From Lachancea thermotolerans CBS 6340 (lineage: Eukaryota > Ascomycota > Saccharomycetes > Saccharomycetales > Saccharomycetaceae), in assembly GCF_000142805.1 (NCBI RefSeq), contig NC_013077.1, positions 124,001 through 188,000 of the forward strand: a DNA stretch of 64,000 nucleotides. The letters run 5' to 3'. Below are positions 47,070-58,224 of this stretch, piece by piece. Numbering within the stretch: position 1 is the first letter of the stretch; each line of letters begins with the position of its first letter. The notes beneath the pieces were generated by a model, which was not told the DNA's origin, did no database searches, and saw only the letters and a list, made by a program, of their open reading frames with translations. The translations under genes and the position numbers were made by a program.

Positions 47070-48647
47070 TCATATCTCGAATAGACAGCTGCCCTGTGCA
47101 GGCTTTGAAATGAACACTGCCTCGCGCAGTTCCTCTGAAGGCATGTTTCTGAATCTTTTGCGGTAGTACTGGTTCGCAAGAGCGCTCCGGACTTGCTCCG
47201 CGTTGTCTCTCGTAACCAAGTGGACAGTACAGCCGCCCCAGCCGGCGCCTGTGAGCCTCGACCCGTACGCGCCATTGGCCTTGGCTATGCGGCAGAGCTC
47301 GTCGGTCTCGGGACACGAACATCCGTACAGCGTGTCACATGACTTTTGGGACTCGTTCATCAGATCACCAAAAGATTCCAAAAACCGCTGGTCACCCTCG
47401 GACTTCCTGCTTGTCAGTAGCTTCAAGGCTAGCAGCACGCGCAGTGCCTCGGAGAACACATGCTTGGCTCTCTGGTATAGCTTCAGCGCCTCGAACCGGA
47501 CCGGAAAATTGGTAAGGTAATCTCTCGCAAACTCCTGCTGGGAGCATTGCAGCGCCGTCGCCGCGTCTTGGACCGAGTATCCTTCCTGTTGCGTCAGTGA
47601 CTTCTCGACAACATGCAGCATTTCGGTCAACCTGATGATTCCGTCTTCTGCGTTGCCGTCCCAGGGTTCCGACACGCCGTGGTATCGCGAATAGTAAGCG
47701 TCCATGAACTCTCGCAGTGTACCCTTCTCCAGATTCCCCGTCCTTTGTAACGCGACCTTGAATTTAGATGCCAGAACGTTGGCTGCCACTGTAACTTCAA
47801 CAACTCGTAAGTTGTAATTAGTGGGTGCGGTTTCAACCTTATTTGAGACTACCATTGTGTTGGCGATGATGAACTGGATTTCTGAGTTTTGCAGCTCGGG
47901 GAATTTGAAAGGCGTGGCCTTCAATTGCGGCTGAAACTCCACATACAGCGCGTGTTCTGACTCACCGCAGACAGATGCAGCCTGGTCCATTCCTCCATTG
48001 TTGACCCCAACATAGTGCTCGGCTTTAACTGTTATCTGTGTGAGCACCTGCTTGGATACTTTGTAGTTGCTACTGGTATTCGAGCGAATTACAGCCAGGG
48101 CAACTGCGCATATGAATGCCGCAGAAGAGGAAAGCCCTCCTCCGGTAGGCACGTTACCGCTCACGTACATCTCCATTCCCGCCAGGGGCGCTTCTTGGAA
48201 TTTTTGAGGAAATTGCGTTTTAAGGTGTTGTTGCGCAACAAGGAGTCCGCATTTGAAGTAATTCGACCAATCTGATACCGATGGGTCAATCGAAATATCA
48301 GATCCGTCCAGGGGAAGGTCGAACTTGCGCTGCGCAAACTTTGGATCTTCATTTATTAAAGTAATAGATGGAATGTCTTCTGTCGATAAAACGCCTACCG
48401 CGCACAGCAAGTCGGCATCGATGGCCATGGGAAGTACCGAAAAATCGACGTAGTCAATGTGGTCGCCTATAAGGTTTACTCTTCCTGGCGACCTGCTAAC
48501 GAAATGCGGCGTTTGGCCATACACTGATTGGAAGTCGTTGACTATGCGGCTCACCCGAGGCCTAAGTCCAGCGGGCAGGCCTTTAGTGTCAAAAGAATGG
48601 ACTGACATGGGAAGTTTGAGAGACGTGAGCTCGTTGGACAAAATCAT
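47070..48647 (-). CDS. GAL1: Gal1 galactokinase
   Basis: 525 residues from ATG 48647 (S. cerevisiae 528); an in-frame ATG at 48608 is a real alternative because the only minus-strand TATA-like box (48676-48683) is just 29 bp before 48647. GHMP kinase phosphorylating galactose at C1. Galactose motif [10 protein letters not shown] (57-66), ATP loop [13 protein letters not shown] (the Ser-Ala pair needed for kinase activity and missing in Gal3 is present), and [17 protein letters not shown] near the end. The normally invariant Glu of GEHxDY is Asp62. As the only GAL1/GAL3 gene in view it may also act as co-inducer, as in K. lactis. Divergent from GAL10. Confidence 0.96.
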   Translation of the reverse strand: MILSNELTSLKLPMSVHSFDTKGLPAGLRPRVSRIVNDFQSVYGQTPHFVSRSPGRVNLIGDHIDYVDFSVLPMAIDADLLCAVGVLSTEDIPSITLINEDPKFAQRKFDLPLDGSDISIDPSVSDWSNYFKCGLLVAQQHLKTQFPQKFQEAPLAGMEMYVSGNVPTGGGLSSSAAFICAVALAVIRSNTSSNYKVSKQVLTQITVKAEHYVGVNNGGMDQAASVCGESEHALYVEFQPQLKATPFKFPELQNSEIQFIIANTMVVSNKVETAPTNYNLRVVEVTVAANVLASKFKVALQRTGNLEKGTLREFMDAYYSRYHGVSEPWDGNAEDGIIRLTEMLHVVEKSLTQQEGYSVQDAATALQCSQQEFARDYLTNFPVRFEALKLYQRAKHVFSEALRVLLALKLLTSRKSEGDQRFLESFGDLMNESQKSCDTLYGCSCPETDELCRIAKANGAYGSRLTGAGWGGCTVHLVTRDNAEQVRSALANQYYRKRFRNMPSEELREAVFISKPAQGSCLFEI

Positions 48648-48736
48648 GATGCGTGTAGGAGCGGTTACTCTTGGTTTTTTATACGCTAAATTTAATCTGG
48701 GGTTGATTTTCGATTTTCATGTTTGTTTAAAGTTTG

Positions 48737-48753
48737 CGGGGTACCATCTTCCG
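48737..48753. promoter_or_regulatory. Gal4 site 1, GAL1-GAL10 promoter
   Basis: CGGGGTACCATCTTCCG, a perfect CGG-N11-CCG. Its left end overlaps GCGGGG (48736-48741), a Mig1-type core with A/T-rich sequence beside it, so activator and repressor may compete here. Confidence 0.9.
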
Positions 48754-48760
48754 AATTTTT

Positions 48761-48777
48761 CGGGCGACAGTGCTCCG
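48761..48777. promoter_or_regulatory. Gal4 site 2, GAL1-GAL10 promoter
   Basis: CGGGCGACAGTGCTCCG, perfect CGG-N11-CCG, seven bases after site 1. Confidence 0.9.
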
Positions 48778-48802
48778 AAGCATTGATGATATAAAAACGA
48801 AT

Positions 48803-48819
48803 CGGACAACAGTATCCCG
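48803..48819. promoter_or_regulatory. Gal4 site 3, GAL1-GAL10 promoter
   Basis: CGGACAACAGTATCCCG, perfect CGG-N11-CCG, 111 bp before GAL10. TATAAAAA at 48790-48797 lies just before it, while CATAAATA near 48850 is a better placed TATA-like box for GAL10. Confidence 0.88.
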
Positions 48820-48855
48820 CAATTCAAGAGACATTGGTACATGGTCATGGCATAA

Positions 48856-50997
<2,142 letters not shown>

Positions 50998-51573
50998 GTC
51001 CAACTTCAAAGAAACCACAGTTGTTTTGAAAACTGCCATACCACAAAGGATGCGCGTTTCATACTTCTGTGGTTGCGCCTTTCCAAGGATCTTCCTTCAA
51101 ATTTATCGACAATATAGCAATAAGTTATATAATATAGTGTTAGTTGCTTGATATCATGACTGTCATATTTTTAAACAGCAATTATTCGAGCACCACTGAA
51201 TAAGCATGAGCCCTGGAGTTTCTAAAATTTCAACCTTTTGCAACTGAAATAAAGCCAAGAGCTATTGAAGTTCTGATTGCGTTTTATTACTTGACTTTGA
51301 TTGAGGAAACCTCAGGTTATATTTGAATTCATCAGCTAATCTGTTTTTCGTGGCTGTAGCTTCAATATTTTTCTCTCTTCATTAAACCTCAATGTTGTTC
51401 GGGGTCCTGTCGTCCGGAGTACTGTTGTCCGACAAAAAAAAAAGCTGAGGAGCTCGCATCATAGTCGTCCGAAGGTTCACGATACTTAAGGAGGGCATAA
51501 ATTCCGACAGCTGGCACTTATGAAATGTGATGAATCAAAATGAGAGAAGTCCAAATTGTCACGGATTACTGAC
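50998..51573. other. Intergenic region between GAL10 and GAL7 (GAL7 promoter)
   Basis: 576 bp. Two overlapping Gal4 sites at 51400-51431, an A run at 51436-51443, and four ATGs within 55 bp before the GAL7 start, all leading to short upstream frames. No other gene. Confidence 0.65.
51400..51431. promoter_or_regulatory. Overlapping Gal4 site pair before GAL7
   Basis: CGGGGTCCTGTCGTCCG (51400-51416) and CGGAGTACTGTTGTCCG (51415-51431): both perfect CGG-N11-CCG, sharing the two bases CG in the middle CCGG. They lie 143-174 bp before the GAL7 ATG. Confidence 0.9.
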
Positions 51574-52677
51574 ATGACAGTTAATTCTGGTAATTTTGAT
51601 TTTACAGACAACTCACACAGGAGATTTAATCCCTTAACGAATTCATGGGTGCTTGTATCGCCGCACAGAGCAAAGCGACCATGGATGGGCCAACAAGAGG
51701 TCCCGTTCAGTCCGAACGAGCCAGAGTTCGATGCTAAATGCTATTTATGCCCAGGTAATACGAGGGCCTCGGGTGAAATAAATCCTCAATATCCGTCAAC
51801 CTTTATATTTCCCAACGACTTCCCTGCTGTGAAGCTGAACCAACCTAATTTTATTGATGATGGAAAAGAAATGACTCTCAAGGATAGATTCATGAGGGCG
51901 CAGCAAGTGGAGGGAAAGTGCTTCGTCATTTGTTTTAGCCCCAAACACAACTTAACTATTCCTCGTATGAAAATCGGCGAATTGAAAAACGTCGTTGATG
52001 CTTGGGCTAAACTTTATTTGGAACTGGAAGCAGAAGCTAGAACGAAGGCCACTCCATACAAATATTTGCAAATATTTGAAAACAAAGGAACTGCAATGGG
52101 GTGCTCGAACTTGCACCCACACGGTCAGGCGTGGTGTTTGAGCACCATTCCAGATGAGGTCGATAAAGAATTTAGGTCATTCGCCAAGTACTCGAAAGAG
52201 CACTCAAGTTGTTTGTTAGGGGATTATATTGCACTTGAACTTGAAGAGCGCGACAGGATTGTCTTGCAAAACGATTCGTTCCTAGTCGTGGTCCCGTATT
52301 GGGCTGTTTGGCCTTTCGAGACGCTATTAATGAGTAAGCAGCATCTGTGCTCTCTCGCAGATTTTAATGATCAGCAGAAATTGGAGTTAGCTTCAATAAT
52401 TAAGAAATTGACAACAAAATATGACAATCTGTTCGAAACTAGTTTTCCGTACTCAATGGGCTTACACCAGGCTCCGTTAAATGCAATACAGCAAGCGAAC
52501 AACAGTTCTTGGTTCCACATGCATTTTTATCCTCCCCTCCTGAGGTCCGCAACTGTGCGGAAGTTCCTGGTTGGTTTCGAGTTGTTGGGGGAGCCACAGA
52601 GGGACCTAACCGCAGAACAAGCCGCCAAACGTCTCGCAGATCTGGAAGAAGAAGTACATTTTACTGAGATCCGGTGA
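51574..52677 (+). CDS. GAL7: Gal7, galactose-1-phosphate uridylyltransferase
   Basis: 367 residues from ATG 51574 (S. cerevisiae 366). HIT-superfamily enzyme exchanging UMP between UDP-glucose and galactose-1-P. SHRRFNPLTNSWVLVSPHRAKRPW near the N-terminus, zinc-type cysteines CYLC (56-59), active-site HPH (181-183) with nucleophile His183 in SNLHPHGQAWC, and the late YSMGLHQAPLN and SWFHMHFYPPLLRSA blocks. Complete and intact. Upstream short frames at 51520, 51525, 51530 and 51540 could lower translation if the transcript starts before them. Third gene of the cluster, same order as S. cerevisiae. Confidence 0.97.
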   Translation: MTVNSGNFDFTDNSHRRFNPLTNSWVLVSPHRAKRPWMGQQEVPFSPNEPEFDAKCYLCPGNTRASGEINPQYPSTFIFPNDFPAVKLNQPNFIDDGKEMTLKDRFMRAQQVEGKCFVICFSPKHNLTIPRMKIGELKNVVDAWAKLYLELEAEARTKATPYKYLQIFENKGTAMGCSNLHPHGQAWCLSTIPDEVDKEFRSFAKYSKEHSSCLLGDYIALELEERDRIVLQNDSFLVVVPYWAVWPFETLLMSKQHLCSLADFNDQQKLELASIIKKLTTKYDNLFETSFPYSMGLHQAPLNAIQQANNSSWFHMHFYPPLLRSATVRKFLVGFELLGEPQRDLTAEQAAKRLADLEEEVHFTEIR

Positions 52678-53134
52678 TTGAGTAAACTTCATATAGTAAA
52701 GCTAATGTTCGGATTTTAAGCAATTGATGACTTTAATCTGTATTGCAGAATTCAAAAAGCGGCAATATGTACACAACTGGTTGAAGTTGAGCATCTATAA
52801 TAAAATTAATGAATTTTCAGAGTTACTAGAAAGTTCGTGGGTCTCCAACATGAGCAATGCTGCATGTGCTTTGATGATAGCCTACTTCGTGGTATAGAAA
52901 AAAACGATTAAATATCAATCAAAAGGTTGTGTGAATTTACTCAGTTCAACTGACACTTTTAAGTTAAAGCCACAGATGAGCCGATAAATGTCCTGAACAC
53001 TTGCGAGAAAATCATCGCGAAAAGGCAACGTCAATCAATACAAAATCGATATAGAAGCATTCCCCCAAAAGAGGCAAACCAGCAGCTTCTTACCTGAGTA
53101 ATGAAAGCGTACGTTTTCACGTGTTTCATAAGAA
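52678..53134. other. Intergenic region between GAL7 and tRNA-Phe
   Basis: 457 bp, AT-rich, no gene or repeat recognised. It forms the junction of synteny blocks B and C; KAP104, the S. cerevisiae neighbour of GAL7, is not here. Confidence 0.45.
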
Positions 53135-53225
53135 GCGGATTTAGCTCAGATGGGAGAGCGCCAGACTGAAGATAACTTCGGTCATTGATATCTGGAGGTC
53201 CTGTGTTCGATCCACAGAATTCGCA
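53135..53225 (+). tRNA. tRNA-Phe(GAA) with intron
   Basis: Mature part of 73 nt is nearly identical to yeast tRNA-Phe: GCGGATTTAGCTCAG, anticodon loop CTGAAG then A, GGTTCGATCC-like T arm (here TGTTCGATCCACAG), ending GAATTCGCA. An 18-nt intron interrupts the anticodon loop after the G 3' of the anticodon. Followed by a T run (53228-53238) as Pol III terminator. Confidence 0.96.
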
Positions 53226-53328
53226 TTTATTTTTTTTCGAAAATTGTTCAGCCTTTTGGCGGAAATACAGAGTAAGTCTGTATCAACAGCCATTTTAGGC
53301 CTGCTATCGTAATACAGCTATCTTGTAC

Positions 53329-54861
53329 TTAAGCTATAACGTGAAAGTGAGACCTACCCTTATTTATACCATCACAAACAATTCTTTCAATCTCCTCTGG
53401 ATCACTAGTGATACCTGTTAGGTTTTCGCACCCGTCAGCAGTAACCAAGACGTCATCTTCAATACGAACCCCGCCGACATACATGTATTTCTCCATGATT
53501 TCTTCATTCACAACTTCTTTTCTCTTTGGATACTTGATTAAAAACTCTTCAATCAAGAACGGATTGAAATAAACACCTGGTTCGTTTGTGACTACCATAT
53601 TCTCCTCTAGGGGTCTGCGTAGTCTCAGAAATTTTAGCAGTGGATTGGAGTCTTCATAGTTCGCGCGTCCTCCGACATCGTGGGTGTCCATTCCCAATAA
53701 ATGGCCAAGGCCATGTGGGAAAAAGCACAAGGAAGCTTTTCTATCTAGGATCTCTTCTTCTGAGTACCCTGATTTGAAGATTCCAAGGTTCAAAAAGCTT
53801 CGGATAAGTACTCGGTGTGCCAAGATATGGAGCTTTTCCCATTCAACGCCTGGCTTGATTCTGTCCATAACTTCGGTTTGCATCTTTAAAACTGTGTCGT
53901 ATATCTCGCGGTGCTCCTTTGTAAATTTTCCATTCAACGGGAAGCACCTAGTAACATCAGCAGTATAATTTTCCCATTCAGCGCCCGCGTCCATCAGTAC
54001 TGACTGCTTGTTTTCAAGACTTTCATCGTTCTTGACATAGTGTAGAGTGCTACAGTTGGGCCCTGAGCAGCAAATAGGGTCGTAACCTTGATGCTTAGAA
54101 CCCTGGCGAATTGCATGGTAAGTAAATTCAGCATGGAAATGGCCCTCATTTTTCTCTATGGGCAATGCAGACATGACAGAGAGATGGCAGTTGTCTGTAA
54201 TCTTGGCTGCGCGTCTAAGAAGCCCTATTTCATACTCGTCTTTTGTGAGCCTCGATTCGTCTAGCGCATAAAACAAGTCTGGATCACTTGGTACAAGCAT
54301 TTCGGCGACATTGGGATCATGGACATTGTCTAAATCCGTTGTGTAGATGCAGCTGCTTTCAAATTTACTTAGAAAAGAAGGCAACTTCTTTGCGTACAAC
54401 ACCTCGTCCACATCAAACTTTTCATAGGCTGCCTCCACGCTCAAGGGGAGGCCGCTCCACATCACATCGTCGCTGTCAACATCAGGCAGGAAAAGAGTGA
54501 GCTTTTCGCTTTTGAAATCGAAGAACGCTGCCGAACCAGGTATGTTTACACCTGTCAGGTAGAAAAAGTACCTGTTTTGTCTAAATTCCTTGGTCTGATC
54601 GCAGTATTTGATTGGCTCTATCTCTCCTCCTGCAACAAATAGCGTAGATTCAGTTTGTTCTTCGCCTTTTTTCGATAAGAAGTTCTTCTTGATTTTAAGT
54701 GCATGCTTTTTGGCTGGGTACTTCCCTTTGGGCAAATCTGAGTCCGAAGGGCTCATCTTCTGTTGTGGCCGGCTTGAGAAAGTAAATTCTAATGAGTCTC
54801 TGCCGAGCTGATATGCAAGGAAAGCTAGACTGAAGGTAAGCAGCTGATCTGCGAATGGCAT
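53329..54861 (-). CDS. M24-family prolidase/X-Pro aminopeptidase-like protein (YFR006W orthologue)
   Basis: 510 residues from ATG 54861 (S. cerevisiae YFR006W 535). Short hydrophobic N-terminus (FADQLLTFSLAFLAYQLG), aminopeptidase-P N domain about 50-190, and a pita-bread M24 domain with the metal ligands in MDAGAEWENYTADVTRCF (two Asp), FFPHGLGHLLGMDTHDVGG (His), NEPGVYF (Glu) and GGVRIEDDVL (Glu). All ligands present, so an active Mn/Co metallopeptidase cutting Xaa-Pro bonds is expected; the yeast protein is poorly studied. Starts block C, whose order is YFR006W through YFR001W. Confidence 0.93.
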   Translation of the reverse strand: MPFADQLLTFSLAFLAYQLGRDSLEFTFSSRPQQKMSPSDSDLPKGKYPAKKHALKIKKNFLSKKGEEQTESTLFVAGGEIEPIKYCDQTKEFRQNRYFFYLTGVNIPGSAAFFDFKSEKLTLFLPDVDSDDVMWSGLPLSVEAAYEKFDVDEVLYAKKLPSFLSKFESSCIYTTDLDNVHDPNVAEMLVPSDPDLFYALDESRLTKDEYEIGLLRRAAKITDNCHLSVMSALPIEKNEGHFHAEFTYHAIRQGSKHQGYDPICCSGPNCSTLHYVKNDESLENKQSVLMDAGAEWENYTADVTRCFPLNGKFTKEHREIYDTVLKMQTEVMDRIKPGVEWEKLHILAHRVLIRSFLNLGIFKSGYSEEEILDRKASLCFFPHGLGHLLGMDTHDVGGRANYEDSNPLLKFLRLRRPLEENMVVTNEPGVYFNPFLIEEFLIKYPKRKEVVNEEIMEKYMYVGGVRIEDDVLVTADGCENLTGITSDPEEIERIVCDGINKGRSHFHVIA

Positions 54862-55011
54862 TTGAGCTTTGCGCTTACGAGCCCGTGTTGATTAGTTGGA
54901 TTTGAAAGATAGCTTTTTATATGTGTGCTTAATGACGTTGGGCCGTAGCTGTGAACGGCCATGTGCAATATTGTTTATCAGAATTGAAAACCAAAACATA
55001 AAAAAGATATC

Positions 55012-56424
55012 ATGGCGCCAAGTCGCACAATTGAAATGGAGAAGAGAGCGCGTAGCCCAAGCCAGAGCTCCGACGGCACTCCTTCCAAGAAAATCAGTTT
55101 AGCTGGAGCCCAAGTTCAACCCTACCTTGAAACGGTTGACGTGAGAAAGCTCGATTTTGATCTCGAGAAACTATGCTCAGTAACCCTTTCACCATTAAAT
55201 GTCTACTGCTGCTTGGTGTGCGGGAGGTATCTCCAAGGACGCGGTGAAAAGACAGTCGCTTTCCTACACTCGATCCAAGAGGACCACCACGTCTTTATTA
55301 ACTTTGTTTCATTGAAAACATATCTGCTTCCTGAGAATCGTGAAGTTCAGGGTGTGCAGCTTTTGGAAACGATAAAGTTTGCAATCTCACCCAAGTACAC
55401 TCAAGAAGACTTATTGCAGTTTCCTCGGATGTGCTTCGACAAATCGAATACTCCGTACATAAATGGTTTTATTGGTCTAAATGACCTGGGCGACAATACA
55501 CACCTTAGCGTTATTATTCAAATGATGGCGCACATAACTCCCATTCGAGACTTCTTTCTCCTTGAATCTCAGAGCAAAATCGACGATGAATTAATCAAGC
55601 GTCTTGCCTTACTGATAAAGAAGTTGTGGTCCCCGCATATACTAAAGGCTCATTTATCTCCATACGAGCTACTCCAACAACTGTCGCGGGTGAATAAAAA
55701 CGTGAACTCTGACAATAGAATTAAAGACCCCAAGAGCTTTATGTTATGGCTCATTAATTATATGATTGCGAAAGCACATCCACTTAAGAAGGTTTTGACA
55801 CGTAATATGCGCGGCGAAGTCGAGGTCCGCTCAATAGTTGTGAGAGAAAAAGGCACGACAGGAGAAAAAAATCTCGAGTTTTTTGAAGACGAGGCTACCA
55901 AGACTATTGTTCTTCCAAAGTTTTGGAGTCTAACCCTCGATTTGCCGCCTGTATCCCTTTTCAACGAGGGTTCAGACACAAACAGCATTCCACAAGTAAC
56001 GTTAGACTCCCTGCTTGGTAAATTCAGTGGCCACAAAAAAATTCCCACGAGAGAAGGTATGAAACAATACAAAATTGTGAAGTATCCTCGCTTTCTGGCG
56101 ATTAACTTTGATAGGTTCAACTGGGACGCCGCCATGCCAATCCGCAACCGGAACAGGACCTTGGTAAAGTTTGCCGATGCACTGCGTTTTGAAAATAAAG
56201 ATTACAGGCTTATTGCAAATGTAACGCTGTACCCAGTTGGACATAGCAGGAGCGGCGACGAGGACGTTGATGACGAAGCCAGGTGGAAAATTCAGCTTTC
56301 TAACCCGAAGAATGCAGAATGGTTTGAGATTGATGGAAAAAACGTAACGGCAAAGGAAAAGGAACTACTCTTTTTGGATGAAGTATATATCCAAGTTTGG
56401 GAGATGGAGCAAAACAAGAGCTAG
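55012..56424 (+). CDS. SAD1: Sad1, U4/U6.U5 tri-snRNP splicing factor (inactive USP-like)
   Basis: 470 residues from ATG 55012 (S. cerevisiae 448). UBP-type zinc finger about 55-120 (CCLVCGRYLQGRGEKTVAFLHSIQEDHHVFINF), then a ubiquitin-protease-like domain. At the Cys box the sequence reads GLNDLGDNTHLS, so the catalytic Cys is missing, as known for Sad1/USP39. It keeps tri-snRNP assembled before Prp28 acts. Together with CUS2 in this window it serves the spliceosome. Divergent from the prolidase gene by 150 bp and convergent with RPN11, 71 bp apart. Confidence 0.95.
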   Translation: MAPSRTIEMEKRARSPSQSSDGTPSKKISLAGAQVQPYLETVDVRKLDFDLEKLCSVTLSPLNVYCCLVCGRYLQGRGEKTVAFLHSIQEDHHVFINFVSLKTYLLPENREVQGVQLLETIKFAISPKYTQEDLLQFPRMCFDKSNTPYINGFIGLNDLGDNTHLSVIIQMMAHITPIRDFFLLESQSKIDDELIKRLALLIKKLWSPHILKAHLSPYELLQQLSRVNKNVNSDNRIKDPKSFMLWLINYMIAKAHPLKKVLTRNMRGEVEVRSIVVREKGTTGEKNLEFFEDEATKTIVLPKFWSLTLDLPPVSLFNEGSDTNSIPQVTLDSLLGKFSGHKKIPTREGMKQYKIVKYPRFLAINFDRFNWDAAMPIRNRNRTLVKFADALRFENKDYRLIANVTLYPVGHSRSGDEDVDDEARWKIQLSNPKNAEWFEIDGKNVTAKEKELLFLDEVYIQVWEMEQNKS

Positions 56425-56495
56425 AATGTTGAATTTCAATTCGCCAATAATTTTAATTTGAATAAAATTACTTAATGTACAGATATGAATGCAAC

Positions 56496-57434
56496 TCATT
56501 TGATTGCGACAGAGTTAACGCCTGCCGTAAGCACTGACATGATGTTTTCTTCGAGGACCCCCTCAGCGGTATCGGCCAGGTGTTTCTTAGGGTCCTGCTT
56601 ACCAACGTAGCGAGTTTTCAGCTCTTCCTCCGTCAAATCTTTCTCTTCCTCTATCCTTTTGGAATATAACTCTGCAATTTTGAGCATCTTTTGCGTGGCT
56701 TGCAAATTGTTATGCTCCTTCTCTTTGTAATCGTTCATCTTTAAACCTGACTGCCATTGCTCCTTGTGCAAGTTTAGAAGCATGTTTGTCTCCGCAACAG
56801 TCTTGTGGTAGTCAATATTCAACGAGTAATAATGCCTGTTGAGGCCGTGAATTAAAGCCTGAATGTTTGGCTTATTGAGTAGGCCAGCATTTGACGTTGT
56901 TTGTCTGGGTTCTTGATTCCTCATTATCATGTTCGTGTCTATCAACCTAAAAGCATCCACAACCACCTTACCCTTTACAGACTGTATTGGATCCACGACA
57001 ACGGCTACGGCTCTGCTGTTTAATTGCTCAAACGACTTTTGGGTGTTAACATCCACTGACGAGAGCCAGCAGCCAAAACCTGGATGGGAATGGTACCACC
57101 CCACCACCATTTGATCTCTGCCTGTTTGCTTTAGCATGTCCATCATCTTGGCTTGGAACACATCGTCAACAGCTTCAACAGAAACCCCTGTTCCAGATTG
57201 AGGCATGGCGAAGACGTCAACAACATTAACTGTGTAATCATCAACAAACTCGCCGAGCATAAGGCCCATAACCTCCATGGGAACGCCGTGTCTGCCGTGC
57301 TTCAACATCTTCAGCAAAGCTAAAGAAGAAATGTATACCGTTTCCTTAGTGTCATCCATAGGGGTCTCAGCAGCGGCGGCGCCGCCCATTACACCAGCTC
57401 TTTGGTTCATCATCAATCTTTGAAGCCTTTCCAT
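56496..57434 (-). CDS. RPN11: Rpn11, proteasome lid deubiquitinase
   Basis: 312 residues from ATG 57434 ([10 protein letters not shown], as in yeast); the frame upstream continues only to a non-ATG codon. MPN+/JAMM metalloprotease: Glu54 in [12 protein letters not shown], His115 and His117, Ser125 and Asp128 in [14 protein letters not shown], all intact. It removes ubiquitin chains from substrates as they enter the 26S proteasome. S. cerevisiae has 306 residues; the small excess is in the Ala/Gly-rich stretch at 13-25. A PACE box for Rpn4 lies 78 bp upstream. Confidence 0.97.
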   Translation of the reverse strand: MERLQRLMMNQRAGVMGGAAAAETPMDDTKETVYISSLALLKMLKHGRHGVPMEVMGLMLGEFVDDYTVNVVDVFAMPQSGTGVSVEAVDDVFQAKMMDMLKQTGRDQMVVGWYHSHPGFGCWLSSVDVNTQKSFEQLNSRAVAVVVDPIQSVKGKVVVDAFRLIDTNMIMRNQEPRQTTSNAGLLNKPNIQALIHGLNRHYYSLNIDYHKTVAETNMLLNLHKEQWQSGLKMNDYKEKEHNNLQATQKMLKIAELYSKRIEEEKDLTEEELKTRYVGKQDPKKHLADTAEGVLEENIMSVLTAGVNSVAIK

Positions 57435-57511
57435 CTTAGAATGAATGTGTTTCAATCAAAAGAAGGGCAGCAATCCTGATCTTCTAACTAATATGCCCTT
57501 TATCTGTACCA

Positions 57512-57520
57512 TTTGCCACC
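57512..57520 (-). promoter_or_regulatory. PACE box (Rpn4 site) of RPN11
   Basis: GGTGGCAAA on the minus strand, an exact match to the proteasome-associated control element, 78 bp before the RPN11 start and in the usual orientation. It could also influence divergent YPI1. Confidence 0.85.
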
Positions 57521-57670
57521 GAATTCCAAATATTCATAACCTTCTAAGCACATTATTTTGTAAATACTTCTGTACGGTTGTAACTCAGTAGGTTGCCATG
57601 CTATAGCAGGAAGCAGTGCTTGATACCCTGAATATTATACACTCAAACGTTATCCTAGAGCTAATATAAA

Positions 57671-58171
57671 ATGCGGGCAGGCAAGAATGCAGGGAGCAGC
57701 AGAACACGCGCCCTCGACTCAACTACTACTTCTACAGTACAGGAGTCGGCCCCCGTTTTGCAACTTCGAGGGTCTCCTAATGATCAGCGGGAAGGGGCAA
57801 CCCACACTCCGGCAGCAACTGGTAGCCAGGAGAAGAGGGAGGTGCGATGGAAAGAAGATGTAGTTGACAATGAGCACATGAACAAAAAGAAATCCAAAGT
57901 TTGCTGCATTTTTCACCCCCAGCAAAATTTCGAGGACATGGACGATGAGTGCGATCACTGCGGCCATAGCGACTCATCGTCCTCGTCGTCATCCTCGTCA
58001 TCATCTTCAGAGTCAGAGTCTGAAAAAGACTTGGATAGGGAGAGCAGGCACAACGCAAGAAAAGAAAGACGGAAGCGAAAGCTCGCACAAAAGAGATCTA
58101 CAAGCCCAAATGCCTATGAGATTCAGCCAGATTACAGTCAAAACAAAGACAAGCAAACGAACAATCAATAG
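57671..58171 (+). CDS. YPI1: Ypi1, protein phosphatase 1 regulator (inhibitor-3 family)
   Basis: 166 residues from ATG 57671 (S. cerevisiae 155). Short, disordered PPP1R11 family: the PP1-docking core [22 protein letters not shown] (about 55-76; RVxF-like VRW) and [10 protein letters not shown] are conserved, followed by a Cys/His cluster (DDECDHCGH) and a run of 12 serines encoded by a TCG/TCA/TCC microsatellite, then a basic tail. Ypi1 binds Glc7 with Sds22 and is needed for its nuclear activity. The serine run is probably length-variable. Divergent from RPN11. Confidence 0.9.
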   Translation: MRAGKNAGSSRTRALDSTTTSTVQESAPVLQLRGSPNDQREGATHTPAATGSQEKREVRWKEDVVDNEHMNKKKSKVCCIFHPQQNFEDMDDECDHCGHSDSSSSSSSSSSSSESESEKDLDRESRHNARKERRKRKLAQKRSTSPNAYEIQPDYSQNKDKQTNNQ

Positions 58172-58224
58172 AATTAGGACGCGGAAATAAGTTCATGTGG
58201 CTAAAATCTGAGTGCAGTACAAAT

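Noticed and set aside
46523-47322. Open frames of 94-172 codons between SNQ2 and GAL1, one running into GAL1
   Set aside because: No family resemblance; the minus-strand one reads GAL1 in a wrong frame.
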